A DNA stretch of 64,000 nt from Rhizobiaceae bacterium CPCC 101076 (GTDB taxonomy: Bacteria > Pseudomonadota > Alphaproteobacteria > Rhizobiales > Methylopilaceae). The notes beneath the pieces are model-generated. The model saw nothing but the letters and a program-made list of their open reading frames with translations. It was not told where the DNA came from and did no database searches. The position numbers were made by a program, and so were the translations under genes. Shown piece after piece: positions 14,925-23,708 of this stretch (its first letter is position 1; every line of letters begins with the position of its first letter). The stretch spans positions 1-64,000 of the forward strand of contig QDFX01000003.1 of NCBI GenBank assembly GCA_003347645.1. The letters run 5' to 3'.

Positions 14925-15143
14925 ATGGCTGACGATGTTCTAATCACTCCCGAAGCGTTCGGCGTTCTGCAGGCGATGAAGCGGATCGACAAGCTACGGC
15001 TCTACGACCCGAGCGTGGCCGACGAACTGACCGGCAAGGGGCTCGCCGAGCTTCAAGGCAAAAGCCTGGTCATCACCAAGGCCGGCAGGCTGGCTCGCAA
15101 GAAGGCCCGTCAGGCACGGCATGCGGCGCTGAAGTCCGCCTGA
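14925..15143 (+). CDS. small basic hypothetical protein
   Basis: A 72-residue protein from ATG 14925, with GGGG just upstream. The sequence (DDVLITPEAFGVLQAMKRID, then DPSVADELTGKGLAELQGKS) suggests two helices followed by a short strand, and the C-terminus is strongly basic (RLARKKARQARHAALKSA). The pattern GLAELQGKSLVITKAGRLA resembles the wing of winged-helix proteins, so a small DNA-binding role is possible. It converges with trmO four bases away. No named family is recognised. Confidence 0.6.
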   Translation: MADDVLITPEAFGVLQAMKRIDKLRLYDPSVADELTGKGLAELQGKSLVITKAGRLARKKARQARHAALKSA

Positions 15144-15146
15144 TCG

Positions 15147-15599
15147 TCACGCTTTCGGGCAGTGGACCGGCTTGATGTCGAGGAGCGGCGTGCCGTCGAC
15201 GCAGTCGAGGCCGCGCACCGACAGCACGCCGTCGGCTATTGCGTGGATTTCGACGATGCTGCTTGCGATCGGGTTTGGACGAACCGGAGAGCGTAGAGAG
15301 AACGTGCCGTTGAGATCGCCGTCCATGCGCGGATTCTGAACCAGAAGATCTCGGCGGGCGAGGTGCATCCAGTAAAGCACCTGAATGGTCTGACCCGGCT
15401 GCAGTCCGCTGAGCGCCGGACGCCAGATGCTGTCTACTTCTATCTGACAGAGAGGGCCGTCCGGTTTGCCTTGGCGCGGACAGACCGCGCGTTCCCTGTA
15501 AGGCGTCCGGATACGGCCGATGAACGTCACGGACGCATCGTGCGTCGGCTCATGGTCGACGGCGATCTCACCGGGGCGGATGTCAGCGGACGATTGCAT
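15147..15599 (-). CDS. trmO: TrmO-family tRNA m6t6A37 methyltransferase (UPF0066/TsaA)
   Basis: A 150-residue protein of the TrmO/YaeB beta-barrel family, which N6-methylates t6A37 of tRNA-Thr with S-adenosylmethionine. FIGRIRTPYRERAVCPRQ near the N-terminus, the LNGTFSLRSPVRPNPI segment and SVRGLDCVDGTPLLDIKP near the end are the family signatures. It lacks the C-terminal extension of E. coli TrmO, as is normal for the short forms. Its first 17 bases overlap the end of the upstream allantoinase-like gene, so it probably rides on that transcript. Substrate choice is inferred from the family. Confidence 0.88.
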   Translation of the reverse strand: MQSSADIRPGEIAVDHEPTHDASVTFIGRIRTPYRERAVCPRQGKPDGPLCQIEVDSIWRPALSGLQPGQTIQVLYWMHLARRDLLVQNPRMDGDLNGTFSLRSPVRPNPIASSIVEIHAIADGVLSVRGLDCVDGTPLLDIKPVHCPKA

Positions 15600-16488
15600 G
15601 TTCGGCGTGCCAGTGACGGGCGATGTCGAGACGGCGCGGAATCCAGACTTTTTCGTGCTTCTGAATATGATCGAGAAAGCGCGCGAGGCCAGCAGCGCGG
15701 CCGGGGCGGCCTGCGAGGCGACAGTGCAGGCCGACCGTCATCATCTTCGGTTCAGTTTCTCCTTCCTGGTAAAGGAGATCGAATGAATCTTTGAGGTATT
15801 GATAGAAGTCCTCTCCGCCCGAAAAACCCTGCGCGTTTACGAAGCGCATGTCATTCGCATCGAGCGTATACGGAATAATCAGGTGTGGGCCGTGCGGACC
15901 GGTGACCCAATACGGCAGGTCGTCCGCGTAAGAGTCTGAGGAGTAAAGGAAACCGCCGTCCTCCACGATGAGGCCGAGCGTGTTCTCCGACGTTCGGCCC
16001 GTATACCAGCCGAGCGGACGCTCGCCGGTCGCCTCGGTGTGGATGCGGATTGCGTCCTTGAGCTGCTGACGCTCCTCGGCCTCCGGCATGTCGCGATATT
16101 CGATCCATTTGAGGCCGTGACTGGCGATTTCCCAGCCGGCCTCCTTCATGCCCGCGACCTGATCCGGGCTTCGCATCAGGGCGGTCGCGACGCCGTAGAC
16201 GGTGACCGGCAGGCTGCGCTCGGTGAACATCCGCCACAGCCGCCAGAAGCCGGCGCGCGCGCCGTATTCAAACATGCTCTCGATGTTCATGTGGCGGCGG
16301 CCAGGCCAGGGCTGCGCGCCGAGAACGTCAGACAGGAAGGCTTCCGAAGCGGCGTCGCCGTGGAGAATCGAGTTCTCGCCGCCTTCCTCGTAATTGATCA
16401 CGAACTGGACCGCGACGCGGGCTCCGCCGGGCCAGCGCGGATCGGGCGTCTCGCGGCCATAGCCGCGCAGGTCGCGGGGATAGGTCAT
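15583..16488 (-). CDS. puuE: PuuE-type allantoinase (polysaccharide-deacetylase fold)
   Basis: A 301-residue protein of the metal-independent allantoinase family, which opens the hydantoin ring of allantoin to allantoate. Family marks are the opening RDLRGYGRETPDPRWPGGAR, VAVQFVINYEEGGENSIL, ASHGLKWIEYRDM with the NodB-like His, GWYTGRTSENT and GLHCRLAGRPGRA near the C-terminus. It overlaps the downstream end of the M20 amidohydrolase gene by four bases (ATGA), and the two form an operon with the GntR gene. The next step after it would be allantoate amidohydrolase, the neighbour. Confidence 0.92.
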   Translation of the reverse strand: MTYPRDLRGYGRETPDPRWPGGARVAVQFVINYEEGGENSILHGDAASEAFLSDVLGAQPWPGRRHMNIESMFEYGARAGFWRLWRMFTERSLPVTVYGVATALMRSPDQVAGMKEAGWEIASHGLKWIEYRDMPEAEERQQLKDAIRIHTEATGERPLGWYTGRTSENTLGLIVEDGGFLYSSDSYADDLPYWVTGPHGPHLIIPYTLDANDMRFVNAQGFSGGEDFYQYLKDSFDLLYQEGETEPKMMTVGLHCRLAGRPGRAAGLARFLDHIQKHEKVWIPRRLDIARHWHAEHAIVR

Positions 16489-17762
16489 CCGCCGGCTTTC
16501 TGATGAACACCGGCAAGCGCGAGCACGCTATGGAGCAGGACATTGGCTCCGTCCGCGCAATCCGATGGCGTCGCGCTCTCGGCTTCGTTGTGGCTGATGC
16601 CGTCCTTACACGGAACGAAGATCATAGCGGTCGGCATCACCGTAGCGACCGCGCAGGCATCGTGGCCGGCGCCCGAAATCATCGGCAGGTGTTTCAGGCC
16701 GAGCGTATCTGCGGCATGGGAGATGGTCTCGACGACTTCCGGCGCGAAGGTGACGGGGGCCTTGCTCCAGATCTTTTCAACCATCACGCCAACGCCGCGG
16801 GCGTTGGAAATCCTCGCTGCCGCGGCATGTGCGTCGGCATACATCCTCGCGAGCGCCTGGGCTTCGGGATGACGGAACTCCAGGCTGAACTGGACGCCGC
16901 CCGGGACCGTATTGCGCGAGCCGGGACCGATCTCGGCGACGCCGATCGTGCCGACGCCGCCAGGCGCCTCGGCGCGTGCGATGGCCTCGACCGCGAGCGC
17001 AAATTCGGCGAAGGCGGTCAGCGCATCCTTGCGCAGGTGCATCGGCGTCGTGCCGGCATGGCTTTCGCGGCCCTCGACCACGCCGTTGCACCAGATCTGG
17101 CCCTTGGCATGGGAGACGACGCCGATCGGCACGCCTTCCGCTTCGAGCGTCGGGCCCTGTTCGATGTGGAGCTCGACCATTGCCGCGAACCGACGTTCGC
17201 CGGTGCGCTCGGTACCGCGATAGCCGATGCCCGCGAGCGCATCGGCGACGGTGATGCCGTTCGCGTCCATCCGCGTCAGCGCGAAGCTGCGCTCGACATC
17301 GCCGGCGAAGACTTCCGAGCCCATCTCGCCCGGGGCGAAACGGGCGCCTTCCTCGTTGGTCCAGTTGATCAGGCAGAGCGGCGCATCGGTCTCGATGCCC
17401 GCGTCATCGAGCGTGCGGAGAACTTCGAGACCGGCGAGCACTCCGAGCACACCGTCGAATTTGCCGCCGGTCGGCTGGGTGTCGAGATGCGAGCCCATCG
17501 CCACCGGGAGCTTGTCCGGATCGCGGCCGGCGCGCTGGACGTAGATATTGCCGAGATCATCGACGCCGACCGAATAGCCGCGCTCGCGCGCCTTCGCGAC
17601 CAGCCAGTTTCGAACGAGGCGATCCTCATCCGACAGCGCGAGCCGCTTGATGCCCCCTTTGCGCGTCGCGCCGAATTGCGCGGTTTCCATCAGGGTCGAC
17701 CATAGCCGGTCGCCGTTGATTGTGAGGTTCTGACCGGTTTGGGACTTGCGTGTCGCTAGCAT
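16485..17762 (-). CDS. M20-family Zn-dependent amidohydrolase, likely allantoate amidohydrolase
   Basis: A 425-residue protein of the hydantoinase/carbamoylase (M20) family, a dimeric enzyme with two metal ions. The metal ligands appear in GSHLDTQPTGGKFDG, NWTNEEGARF and VELHIEQGPTLEAEG; the lid-domain motif is ESHAGTTPM, and SGAGHDACAVA comes late. Members hydrolyse N-carbamoyl groups (allantoate, ureidoglycolate, N-carbamoyl amino acids) and cannot be told apart safely by sequence. The puuE overlap argues for allantoate or ureidoglycolate; the racemase across the locus leaves hydantoins open. Confidence 0.85.
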   Translation of the reverse strand: MLATRKSQTGQNLTINGDRLWSTLMETAQFGATRKGGIKRLALSDEDRLVRNWLVAKARERGYSVGVDDLGNIYVQRAGRDPDKLPVAMGSHLDTQPTGGKFDGVLGVLAGLEVLRTLDDAGIETDAPLCLINWTNEEGARFAPGEMGSEVFAGDVERSFALTRMDANGITVADALAGIGYRGTERTGERRFAAMVELHIEQGPTLEAEGVPIGVVSHAKGQIWCNGVVEGRESHAGTTPMHLRKDALTAFAEFALAVEAIARAEAPGGVGTIGVAEIGPGSRNTVPGGVQFSLEFRHPEAQALARMYADAHAAAARISNARGVGVMVEKIWSKAPVTFAPEVVETISHAADTLGLKHLPMISGAGHDACAVATVMPTAMIFVPCKDGISHNEAESATPSDCADGANVLLHSVLALAGVHQKAGG

Positions 17763-18487
17763 CAGAGATCGAGCAATTCGGAGAGAGGACGCGGCGAGGG
17801 CGGATTCCGCTCGAGGTCCAGATCGTGATCAATATGGTCGAGATGCTCGATCATCAATGCGGCGGCTTTGTCTTCGTCCTTGGCGGCAAGGGCCGAGATG
17901 ATCGCGCGGTGCTCGTGCATGCCGCAGACGGAAACGCCGGAGCGGCCATAAAGCGCGATAATGAGCGAGGAGCGTGCGATCAGTTCGCCAAGAAAGCGGG
18001 CGAGGATCAGATTGCCGCCGATGTCGGCGAGCTTGAGATGGAATTCGCCGGACAGGCGGATGGCGTTCCGACGGTCGCCAGCCTTCAGGGCCTCAGCCTC
18101 GGCGGAGCAGTGGTCACGCAAAAGCTTGCCGTTCTTGGGGATATAATTTCGGGCGGAGGCGCGGGCGATGTCGGGTTCGATCAGTCGCCGGGCATCGAAG
18201 ACCTGCCGGGCCTCTTGCGCGCCTGGACTCGCCACGAACGCGCCGCGATTGCGCTCCAGCGTAACAAGGCCCGCGTGGGACAAACCCTGCAGGGCAGCAC
18301 GGACCACGGTGCGGCTGACGCCAAACGCCTCTCCGACCTCGTCCTCGGAAAGCTTGGTGCTGGGCGCGAGTCGATGGTCGACGATTGCCGCCTGCAATGC
18401 GTCGCGTACCTGACGGCTGCGATCCGGCGCATTCGATGTGCCGTCGCGCCAGACGACCGCGCCGTCGGAGAACGTCTCCAGTTTCAT
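17762..18487 (-). CDS. GntR-family regulator of the FCD subgroup
   Basis: A 241-residue protein. The N-terminal winged helix (QVRDALQAAIVDHRLAPSTK, then GVSRTVVRAALQGLSHAGLV) is of the FadR type. The C-terminal all-helical FCD ligand domain carries FDARRLIEPDIARASA, the metal-site residues around GEFHLKLADIGGN, and CGMHEHRAIISAL and IEHLDHIDHDLD, which are typical of carboxylate-responsive members. It touches the amidohydrolase gene by one base and diverges from the ABC transporter. It probably represses both directions through palindromes at 18530 and 18552. Confidence 0.9.
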   Translation of the reverse strand: MKLETFSDGAVVWRDGTSNAPDRSRQVRDALQAAIVDHRLAPSTKLSEDEVGEAFGVSRTVVRAALQGLSHAGLVTLERNRGAFVASPGAQEARQVFDARRLIEPDIARASARNYIPKNGKLLRDHCSAEAEALKAGDRRNAIRLSGEFHLKLADIGGNLILARFLGELIARSSLIIALYGRSGVSVCGMHEHRAIISALAAKDEDKAAALMIEHLDHIDHDLDLERNPPSPRPLSELLDL

Positions 18488-18529
18488 ATCTCGATTATCG
18501 CATCGAACCGGGAATCGGTCACGGCGAGA

Positions 18530-18561
18530 TTGTATACAGAAGCGGCCTCCATCGTATGCAA
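18530..18561. promoter_or_regulatory. two GntR-type operator candidates in the divergent region
   Basis: TTGTATACAG at 18530-18539 and TCGTATGCAA at 18552-18561 both fit the FCD-GntR palindrome TNGTNNNACNA only loosely but share GTAT-CA symmetry. Their centres are 22 bp apart, about two helical turns. They lie 43 bp from the gntR start and upstream of the ABC operon. Confidence 0.5.
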
Positions 18562-18705
18562 TTGCACAAAAGGTGAGCGTGTTCGTGCCCCACCGGCAAA
18601 ACTACGGTGAGTCCATCCGTCTTGAGAAATCAAGGAGTTGAACGACGAAGAGGGGATTGGCACGGCCGTTGCGAGAAGGGCGAGGTCCATGCGGGGGAGG
18701 CCGGT

Positions 18706-19794
18706 TTGGAACCAGCGCAGATTGAGGTCATCGGCGTTACCAAGCGCTATACCGGCGGCACGGTGGCGGTCGACGATATCAGCCTGAAGATTCCCGCCGG
18801 CACCTATTGCTGTCTTCTCGGCCCGTCCGGCTGCGGCAAGTCCACGACGCTGCGGATGATCGCCGGGCATGAATCGATCAGCGAGGGTCATATCCGTCTC
18901 GGCGACACCGTGGTGACCGATCTTCCGCCGGCGCAGCGCGGCACGGCGATGATGTTCCAGAGCTATGCCCTGTTTCCGCATCTCGACTGCACGGACAACG
19001 TCGCCTTCAGTCTGAAGATGCGCGGCGTTGACAAGACGGCGCGGCGGGCACGGGCGCTGGACATGCTCAAGCTTGTCCAGCTCGACCATCTCGCCGAGCG
19101 TCGCCCGGCGCAGCTTTCGGGTGGTCAGCAGCAGCGTGTCGCTCTTGCCCGTGCGCTCATCACCGATCCGCAGGTTCTGCTGCTCGACGAGCCGCTGTCG
19201 GCGCTCGATCCCTTCCTGAAGATCCGAGTTCGGCAGGAGCTCAAGAAGCTCCAGCTCCAACTCGGCATCTCGTTCATCCATGTCACCCACAGCCAGGAAG
19301 AGGCGATGGCGTTGGCCGATCTCGTCGTGGTGATGAACCAAGGGAAGATCGAGCAGGCGGCGGCTCCTCGCGAAGTCTTCAATCGCCCCTCTACCGCATT
19401 CGTCGCCAAGTTCATGGGCGATCACAACGTGCTCGCCGGTCGTGTCACCACGGTCGATGGCGCGGGCGTGCAGTTCGAGGCGCCGGGCGGTATCTCCTTC
19501 AACGCGCCTGCGAAGGACCTTCAACCGGGACAGCCCATCGAGATCGCGGTCAGAAATGATCGCGTGAAAATCGGCCAGCCGCCGAGGAAGGGCTGCGGCA
19601 TGACCGGGCTCGTCCAGAACGTCGAATATCACGGCCAGAAGGTGCAGGTGTCGCTCAGCGCGCCGGGCGTCGACGATTTCGCCGTGCAGCTTCCAGAGAC
19701 CGACTTCTTCTCGGCTCCGCTCGCGATCGGCGATGCGGTGCCTCTGACCTGGGCGCCGGAAGACGTCCACATCCTCAAATCATCCGTGGCGTGA
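18706..19794 (+). CDS. ABC transporter ATP-binding protein (PotA-like)
   Basis: A 362-residue ATPase if begun at TTG 18706, where GGGGGAGG lies five bases upstream; GTG 18607 would add a poorly conserved leader. Walker A is GPSGCGKST, the ABC signature LSGGQQQRVALARAL, and Walker B VLLLDEPLSALD. After about residue 240 a C-terminal TOBE domain (VLAGRVTTVDG, then APEDVHIL) is typical of spermidine/putrescine, iron and sugar importers. It is the first gene of a four-gene importer that runs to 22952. It would drive uptake of the compound degraded by the divergent operon. Confidence 0.93.
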   Translation: MEPAQIEVIGVTKRYTGGTVAVDDISLKIPAGTYCCLLGPSGCGKSTTLRMIAGHESISEGHIRLGDTVVTDLPPAQRGTAMMFQSYALFPHLDCTDNVAFSLKMRGVDKTARRARALDMLKLVQLDHLAERRPAQLSGGQQQRVALARALITDPQVLLLDEPLSALDPFLKIRVRQELKKLQLQLGISFIHVTHSQEEAMALADLVVVMNQGKIEQAAAPREVFNRPSTAFVAKFMGDHNVLAGRVTTVDGAGVQFEAPGGISFNAPAKDLQPGQPIEIAVRNDRVKIGQPPRKGCGMTGLVQNVEYHGQKVQVSLSAPGVDDFAVQLPETDFFSAPLAIGDAVPLTWAPEDVHILKSSVA

Positions 19795-19818
19795 ACGCGG
19801 ACCGAACAGGAGAGAGCG

Positions 19819-21111
19819 ATGACGAAAGACAAGACGACTTCGACGGGCGGCGTGTCGCGCCGTACGATCCTGAAGGGTGCCGCGGCGACCGCGGGTCTCG
19901 CTGCCGGTTCGGGCGCGATCACCGGCTTCCCGATGGTCTGGTCACAGACGCCGATCGTGCTCCGCCAGGTCGGCACCGGCGTCTCGAACATCAACGCCAT
20001 CGCCGAGAAGTGCAAAGCCGACCTCGGCATAACGCTGCAGATGACGGCGCTCGATTCCGACGCAGCCGCGCAGCGGACCGTCACGCAGCCCGACAGCTAC
20101 GACATCGCGGACGTCGAATACTGGATCTGCAAGAAGGTGTTTCCGGCCGGCACGCTGCAGCCGATGGACGTCTCGAAGCTGAAATACTTCGACAAGATCG
20201 TCCCGCTGTTCGTCACCGGCAAGCTGACGCCCGACTCGGTCATCGCGCAGGGCACGGCCCCGCATACGGTCGGCTTCGTCGAGGGCAAGGATTCGAAGAA
20301 GTTCGCCAAGGCCCCGACGGGCTGGATGACGATGGTTCCGACCATCTACAACGCCGATACGCTCGGCATCCGCCCGGACCTCGTCGGCCGCGACATCACC
20401 ACCTGGGCCGACATCATGGACCCGGCGTTCAAGGGCAAGACCTCGATCCTGAACATCCCGTCGATCGGCATCATGGACGCCGCGATGATCATGGAAGCCT
20501 CGGGCGAGATCAAATACGGCGACAAGGGCAACATGACCAAGGAGGAGATCGACAAGACGATCGCCTTCCTGATCAAGGCGAAGAAGGCGGGCCAGTTCCG
20601 CGCGTTCTGGAAGTCGTTCGACGAGAGCGTCAACCTGATGGCTTCGGGCGAGGTCATCATCCAGTCGATGTGGTCGCCGGCCGTTGCCGCCGTCCGCTCG
20701 AAGGGCATCGCCTGCAAATACCAGCCGCTCAAGGAAGGCTACCGCGCATGGGGCGGCGGCCTCGGCCTCGCCAAGCATCTCGATGGCAAGCAGCTCGACG
20801 CCGCCTACGAATACATCAACTGGTACCTGTCCGGCTGGGTCGGCGCCTACCTCAATCGCCAAGGCTATTACTCGGCGGCGATGGACACGGCCAAGCAGTA
20901 CATGTCCGAGGACGAGTGGGGCTATTGGGTCGAGGGCAAGGCCGCCAAGGGCGACATCCTCGCGCCGGACGGCAAGGTCATGGAAAAGGCGGGCTCGGTG
21001 CGCGACGGCGGCTCGTTCTACGAGCGCATGGGCAAGGTAGCCTGCTGGAATTCGGTCATGGACGAGGACCGCTACATGATCCGCAAGTGGAACGAGTTCA
21101 TCGCCGCCTGA
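19819..21111 (+). CDS. Tat-exported periplasmic substrate-binding protein (PotD-like)
   Basis: A 430-residue protein. The leader carries a twin-arginine motif (SRRTILKGAAAT) and a hydrophobic stretch ending near residue 43, so it should be exported folded by Tat. The mature part is a group-D periplasmic-binding protein with recognisable segments YDIADVEYWICK, GWMTMVPTIYNAD, GEVIIQSMWSPAVAAVRSKG and YEYINWYLSGWVGAYLNRQG, which resembles the polyamine-binding type. Ligand cannot be read from sequence; the locus suggests an ureide or hydantoin. It is preceded by GGAGAG and lies 24 bases after the ATPase gene. Confidence 0.9.
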   Translation: MTKDKTTSTGGVSRRTILKGAAATAGLAAGSGAITGFPMVWSQTPIVLRQVGTGVSNINAIAEKCKADLGITLQMTALDSDAAAQRTVTQPDSYDIADVEYWICKKVFPAGTLQPMDVSKLKYFDKIVPLFVTGKLTPDSVIAQGTAPHTVGFVEGKDSKKFAKAPTGWMTMVPTIYNADTLGIRPDLVGRDITTWADIMDPAFKGKTSILNIPSIGIMDAAMIMEASGEIKYGDKGNMTKEEIDKTIAFLIKAKKAGQFRAFWKSFDESVNLMASGEVIIQSMWSPAVAAVRSKGIACKYQPLKEGYRAWGGGLGLAKHLDGKQLDAAYEYINWYLSGWVGAYLNRQGYYSAAMDTAKQYMSEDEWGYWVEGKAAKGDILAPDGKVMEKAGSVRDGGSFYERMGKVACWNSVMDEDRYMIRKWNEFIAA

Positions 21112-21211
21112 GCGGAATGAGTTGAAGGAACCTGGCAGCCGGGCGGTGCGCGTTGCGTATAGCGCCGTCCGGTTGCCGGACCAGATCGAATCACGGTGAG
21201 GGGACGGATAG

Positions 21212-22123
21212 ATGAGCGAAGCTGTGGCGGATGCAGTCTTGCCGGCAATCGACGTGCCGCCGCGCAAGCGCTTCAGCATCGGCCGCTATGCCTCCTATCT
21301 GCAGGCGCTTCCGCTCGCGGTGATCCTCGGCATGTTTCTCGTTTTGCCGATCCTGACCATCGTGATGGTCAGCTTCTGGGACTACGACTCGGTCCAGATC
21401 TATCCGGACTTCATCCTGCTGAACTACGAGGAGACTCTGGGCTCCTGGGTGACCTGGCAGACCTATCTCAACACGCTGCGCTACACGGCGATCGTCTGGG
21501 CGCTCACGCTCGTCATCGGCTTCTGGATCGCCTATTTCCTGGCCTTTCACGTGCGCACCGCGACCATGCAGATGGTGCTGTTCCTCATCTGCACCGTGCC
21601 GTTCCTGACCTCGAACATCATCCGCATGATCTCGTGGATTCCGTTCCTCGGGAGGAACGGGCTGATCAACCAGTCGCTGATGAATATGGGCCTTGTCGAC
21701 CGGCCGCTCGAATTCCTGCTGTTCTCGGATTTCGCGGTCGTGCTGGCGATGGTGCACCTCTATTCGCTGTTCATGGTGACGCCGATCTTCAACACGCTGA
21801 TGCGCATCGACCGCTCGCTGATCGAGGCGGCGCGCGATGCCGGCGCGAATTCGTGGCAGATTCTCACCAACGTCATCATCCCGCTGGCCAAGCCGGGCAT
21901 CGCCATTGGCTCGATCTTCGTAGTGACGCTCTGCATGGGCGATTTCATCACCGTCCGCTTCATGTCGGGCGGCCAGTCGGCTTCGGTCGGCCTGATGATC
22001 GCGAACCAGATTTCGGTGCTGCAATACCCGGCCGCCGCCGCGAACGCGGTCATTCTCCTGGCTGTGGTGCTGTTGATGGTCGCGTGCATTCTCCGCGTCG
22101 TGAACATCCGCAAGGAGCTGTGA
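21212..22123 (+). CDS. ABC transporter permease, PotB-like
   Basis: A 303-residue inner-membrane protein with about six transmembrane segments, the first at about residues 28-48 (ALPLAVILGMFLVLPILTIV). The EAA loop that contacts the ATPase reads RSLIEAARDAGANSWQILTN, followed by IIPLAKPGIAIGS. This is the first of two permeases; the second begins two bases after its stop. It forms the channel together with its partner. An intergenic stretch of 100 bases separates it from the binding-protein gene. Confidence 0.92.
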   Translation: MSEAVADAVLPAIDVPPRKRFSIGRYASYLQALPLAVILGMFLVLPILTIVMVSFWDYDSVQIYPDFILLNYEETLGSWVTWQTYLNTLRYTAIVWALTLVIGFWIAYFLAFHVRTATMQMVLFLICTVPFLTSNIIRMISWIPFLGRNGLINQSLMNMGLVDRPLEFLLFSDFAVVLAMVHLYSLFMVTPIFNTLMRIDRSLIEAARDAGANSWQILTNVIIPLAKPGIAIGSIFVVTLCMGDFITVRFMSGGQSASVGLMIANQISVLQYPAAAANAVILLAVVLLMVACILRVVNIRKEL

Positions 22124-22124
22124 C

Positions 22125-22952
22125 ATGAACACGGAACGACGCGGTCTCGGCTTCTGGGTGCTCGCCGCCTTCTTCACGCTGTTCGTCCTGTTCCTTTACG
22201 GACCCCTGACGACGATCTTCATCCTGTCCTTCCAGGGGCCGGACGGCGGCCTGACATTCCCGATGAACGGGGTGTCGCTGCGCTGGTTTCAGAACCTGTT
22301 CGAGACGCAGGCCGTCGGTGATTTCGGCGGCTCGTTCCTGCGTTCGTTGATGCTTGGCCTGATGGTAATGGCGACTACGATCGTCGTCGCTCTCCTTGCG
22401 GGAATGGCGTTCCGCCGTCCGTTCTGGGGGGCGGGGCCGCTGTTCTACACGGCGATCGCGAGCCTGATCGTGCCGTCGATCCTCGTCAGCCTCGGTATCG
22501 GCCTCCTGTTCCAGGTCGTTGGCGTCAGATCTGCCTGGTACTCGTCGGCATTCGGCGCGCATCTGACATGGGCGCTGCCGTTCGGCCTGCTGATCATGTT
22601 CGCGGTCTTCAACCGCTTCAATCCGAGTTATGAGGAAGCGGCGAGGGATCTCGGCGCCACGCCCTGGCAGAGCTTCCGCCATGTGCTGCTGCCGCTGATC
22701 CTCCCGAGCCTGATCGGTGTGGGATTGTTCGGCTTTACGTTGTCCTACGACGAGTTCGCAAGGACGCTGATGACGGCGGGATCGTTCAACACGCTGCCGC
22801 TCGAAATCTACGGCATGACCACGAACGTCACGACGCCCGTGCTCTATGCGCTCGGAACGGTCACGACGGGCTTTTCGCTGCTGATCATTCTGCTATCGCT
22901 GCTCGGCATCTACATCTCCCAGCGCGCCGCTCGTCGACGGGCGCGCGCCTGA
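22125..22952 (+). CDS. ABC transporter permease, PotC-like
   Basis: A 275-residue partner permease with about six transmembrane segments, beginning with FWVLAAFFTLFVLFLYGPLT. The EAA loop is PSYEEAARDLGATPWQSFRH, followed by VLLPLILPSLIGVG, and the late FSLLIILLSLLGIYIS forms the last segment. It starts one base after the first permease stops, so the two are translated together. The C-terminus is strongly basic (RAARRRARA) on the cytoplasmic side. Together with the ATPase and binding protein it completes the importer. Confidence 0.92.
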   Translation: MNTERRGLGFWVLAAFFTLFVLFLYGPLTTIFILSFQGPDGGLTFPMNGVSLRWFQNLFETQAVGDFGGSFLRSLMLGLMVMATTIVVALLAGMAFRRPFWGAGPLFYTAIASLIVPSILVSLGIGLLFQVVGVRSAWYSSAFGAHLTWALPFGLLIMFAVFNRFNPSYEEAARDLGATPWQSFRHVLLPLILPSLIGVGLFGFTLSYDEFARTLMTAGSFNTLPLEIYGMTTNVTTPVLYALGTVTTGFSLLIILLSLLGIYISQRAARRRARA

Positions 22953-22961
22953 TCGGCATCC

Positions 22962-23708
22962 ATGCGTATTCTTGTTGTAAATCCGAACACGACGGTCGGC
23001 ATGACGGCCAAGATCGGCGAGGCGGCCCGCTCGGTCGCCGCGGCCGGTACCGAGATCCTTGCGGTCAATCCAGCGATGGGGCCGGTCTCGATCGAGGGCT
23101 TCTACGACGAGGCGTTGGCTCTGCCGGGGCTGCTTCAGGAGATCGCCAGGGGCGAAGCGGCCGGTGCTAACGGCGTCGTCATCGCCTGTTTCGACGATAC
23201 CGGCCTCGACGCCGCGCGAGCGCTGGCGACAGTTCCGGTGGTCGGAATATGCGAGAGTGCACTGGCCGCGGCCGGGATGATCGCCACGAAGATCTCCGTC
23301 GTGACGACATTGTCGCGTTCGCTGGTTCCGATCGAAGGCCTGGTTCGCCGCTATGGATTTGCCGAGCGGGCGAGGGTGCATGCGTCCGACATACCGGTGC
23401 TGAGCCTCGAAGACTCAGCATCGGGAGCCGGATCGATCCTGCGCGCCGCGATCAAGTCTGCACTCGAATCCGACGGCAGCGATGCGGTGGTTCTCGGATG
23501 CGCGGGCATGGCCGATCTGGCGCGCGATCTTACCGCCGAGTTCGGCGTTCCGGTGATCGATGGCGTGTCCGCCGGCGTGAAGATGGTCGAGGCGTTGGTT
23601 GGCCTTGGGCTGAAGACGGCTAAAAGCGGCGCCTACGCCCGTCCGCTCGACAAGACCTATACCGGAGCACTTGCGGATTTCGCGCCTGCCGTAATCCTGC
23701 GCGGATGA
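22962..23708 (+). CDS. Asp/Glu/hydantoin racemase-family protein, possible allantoin racemase
   Basis: A 248-residue protein of the HyuA/HpxA-type racemase family. The start RILVVNPNTTVGMT is typical. Two catalytic cysteines are placed as expected, IACFDDTGLDAAR near residue 70 and VLGCAGMADLARDL near 185. These enzymes interconvert enantiomers of hydantoins or allantoin, so that a stereospecific hydrolase can use the whole racemate. Its position in a locus with an allantoinase-like enzyme makes allantoin racemase likely, though hydantoin racemase fits too. It begins nine bases after the permease and overlaps the next gene by four. Confidence 0.87.
   Translation: MRILVVNPNTTVGMTAKIGEAARSVAAAGTEILAVNPAMGPVSIEGFYDEALALPGLLQEIARGEAAGANGVVIACFDDTGLDAARALATVPVVGICESALAAAGMIATKISVVTTLSRSLVPIEGLVRRYGFAERARVHASDIPVLSLEDSASGAGSILRAAIKSALESDGSDAVVLGCAGMADLARDLTAEFGVPVIDGVSAGVKMVEALVGLGLKTAKSGAYARPLDKTYTGALADFAPAVILRG

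Noticed and set aside
18484-19770. Minus-strand reading frame of 428 codons opposite the ABC ATPase
   Set aside because: The plus strand carries full ABC motifs; the antisense product is Arg/His/Asp-rich without any family pattern.
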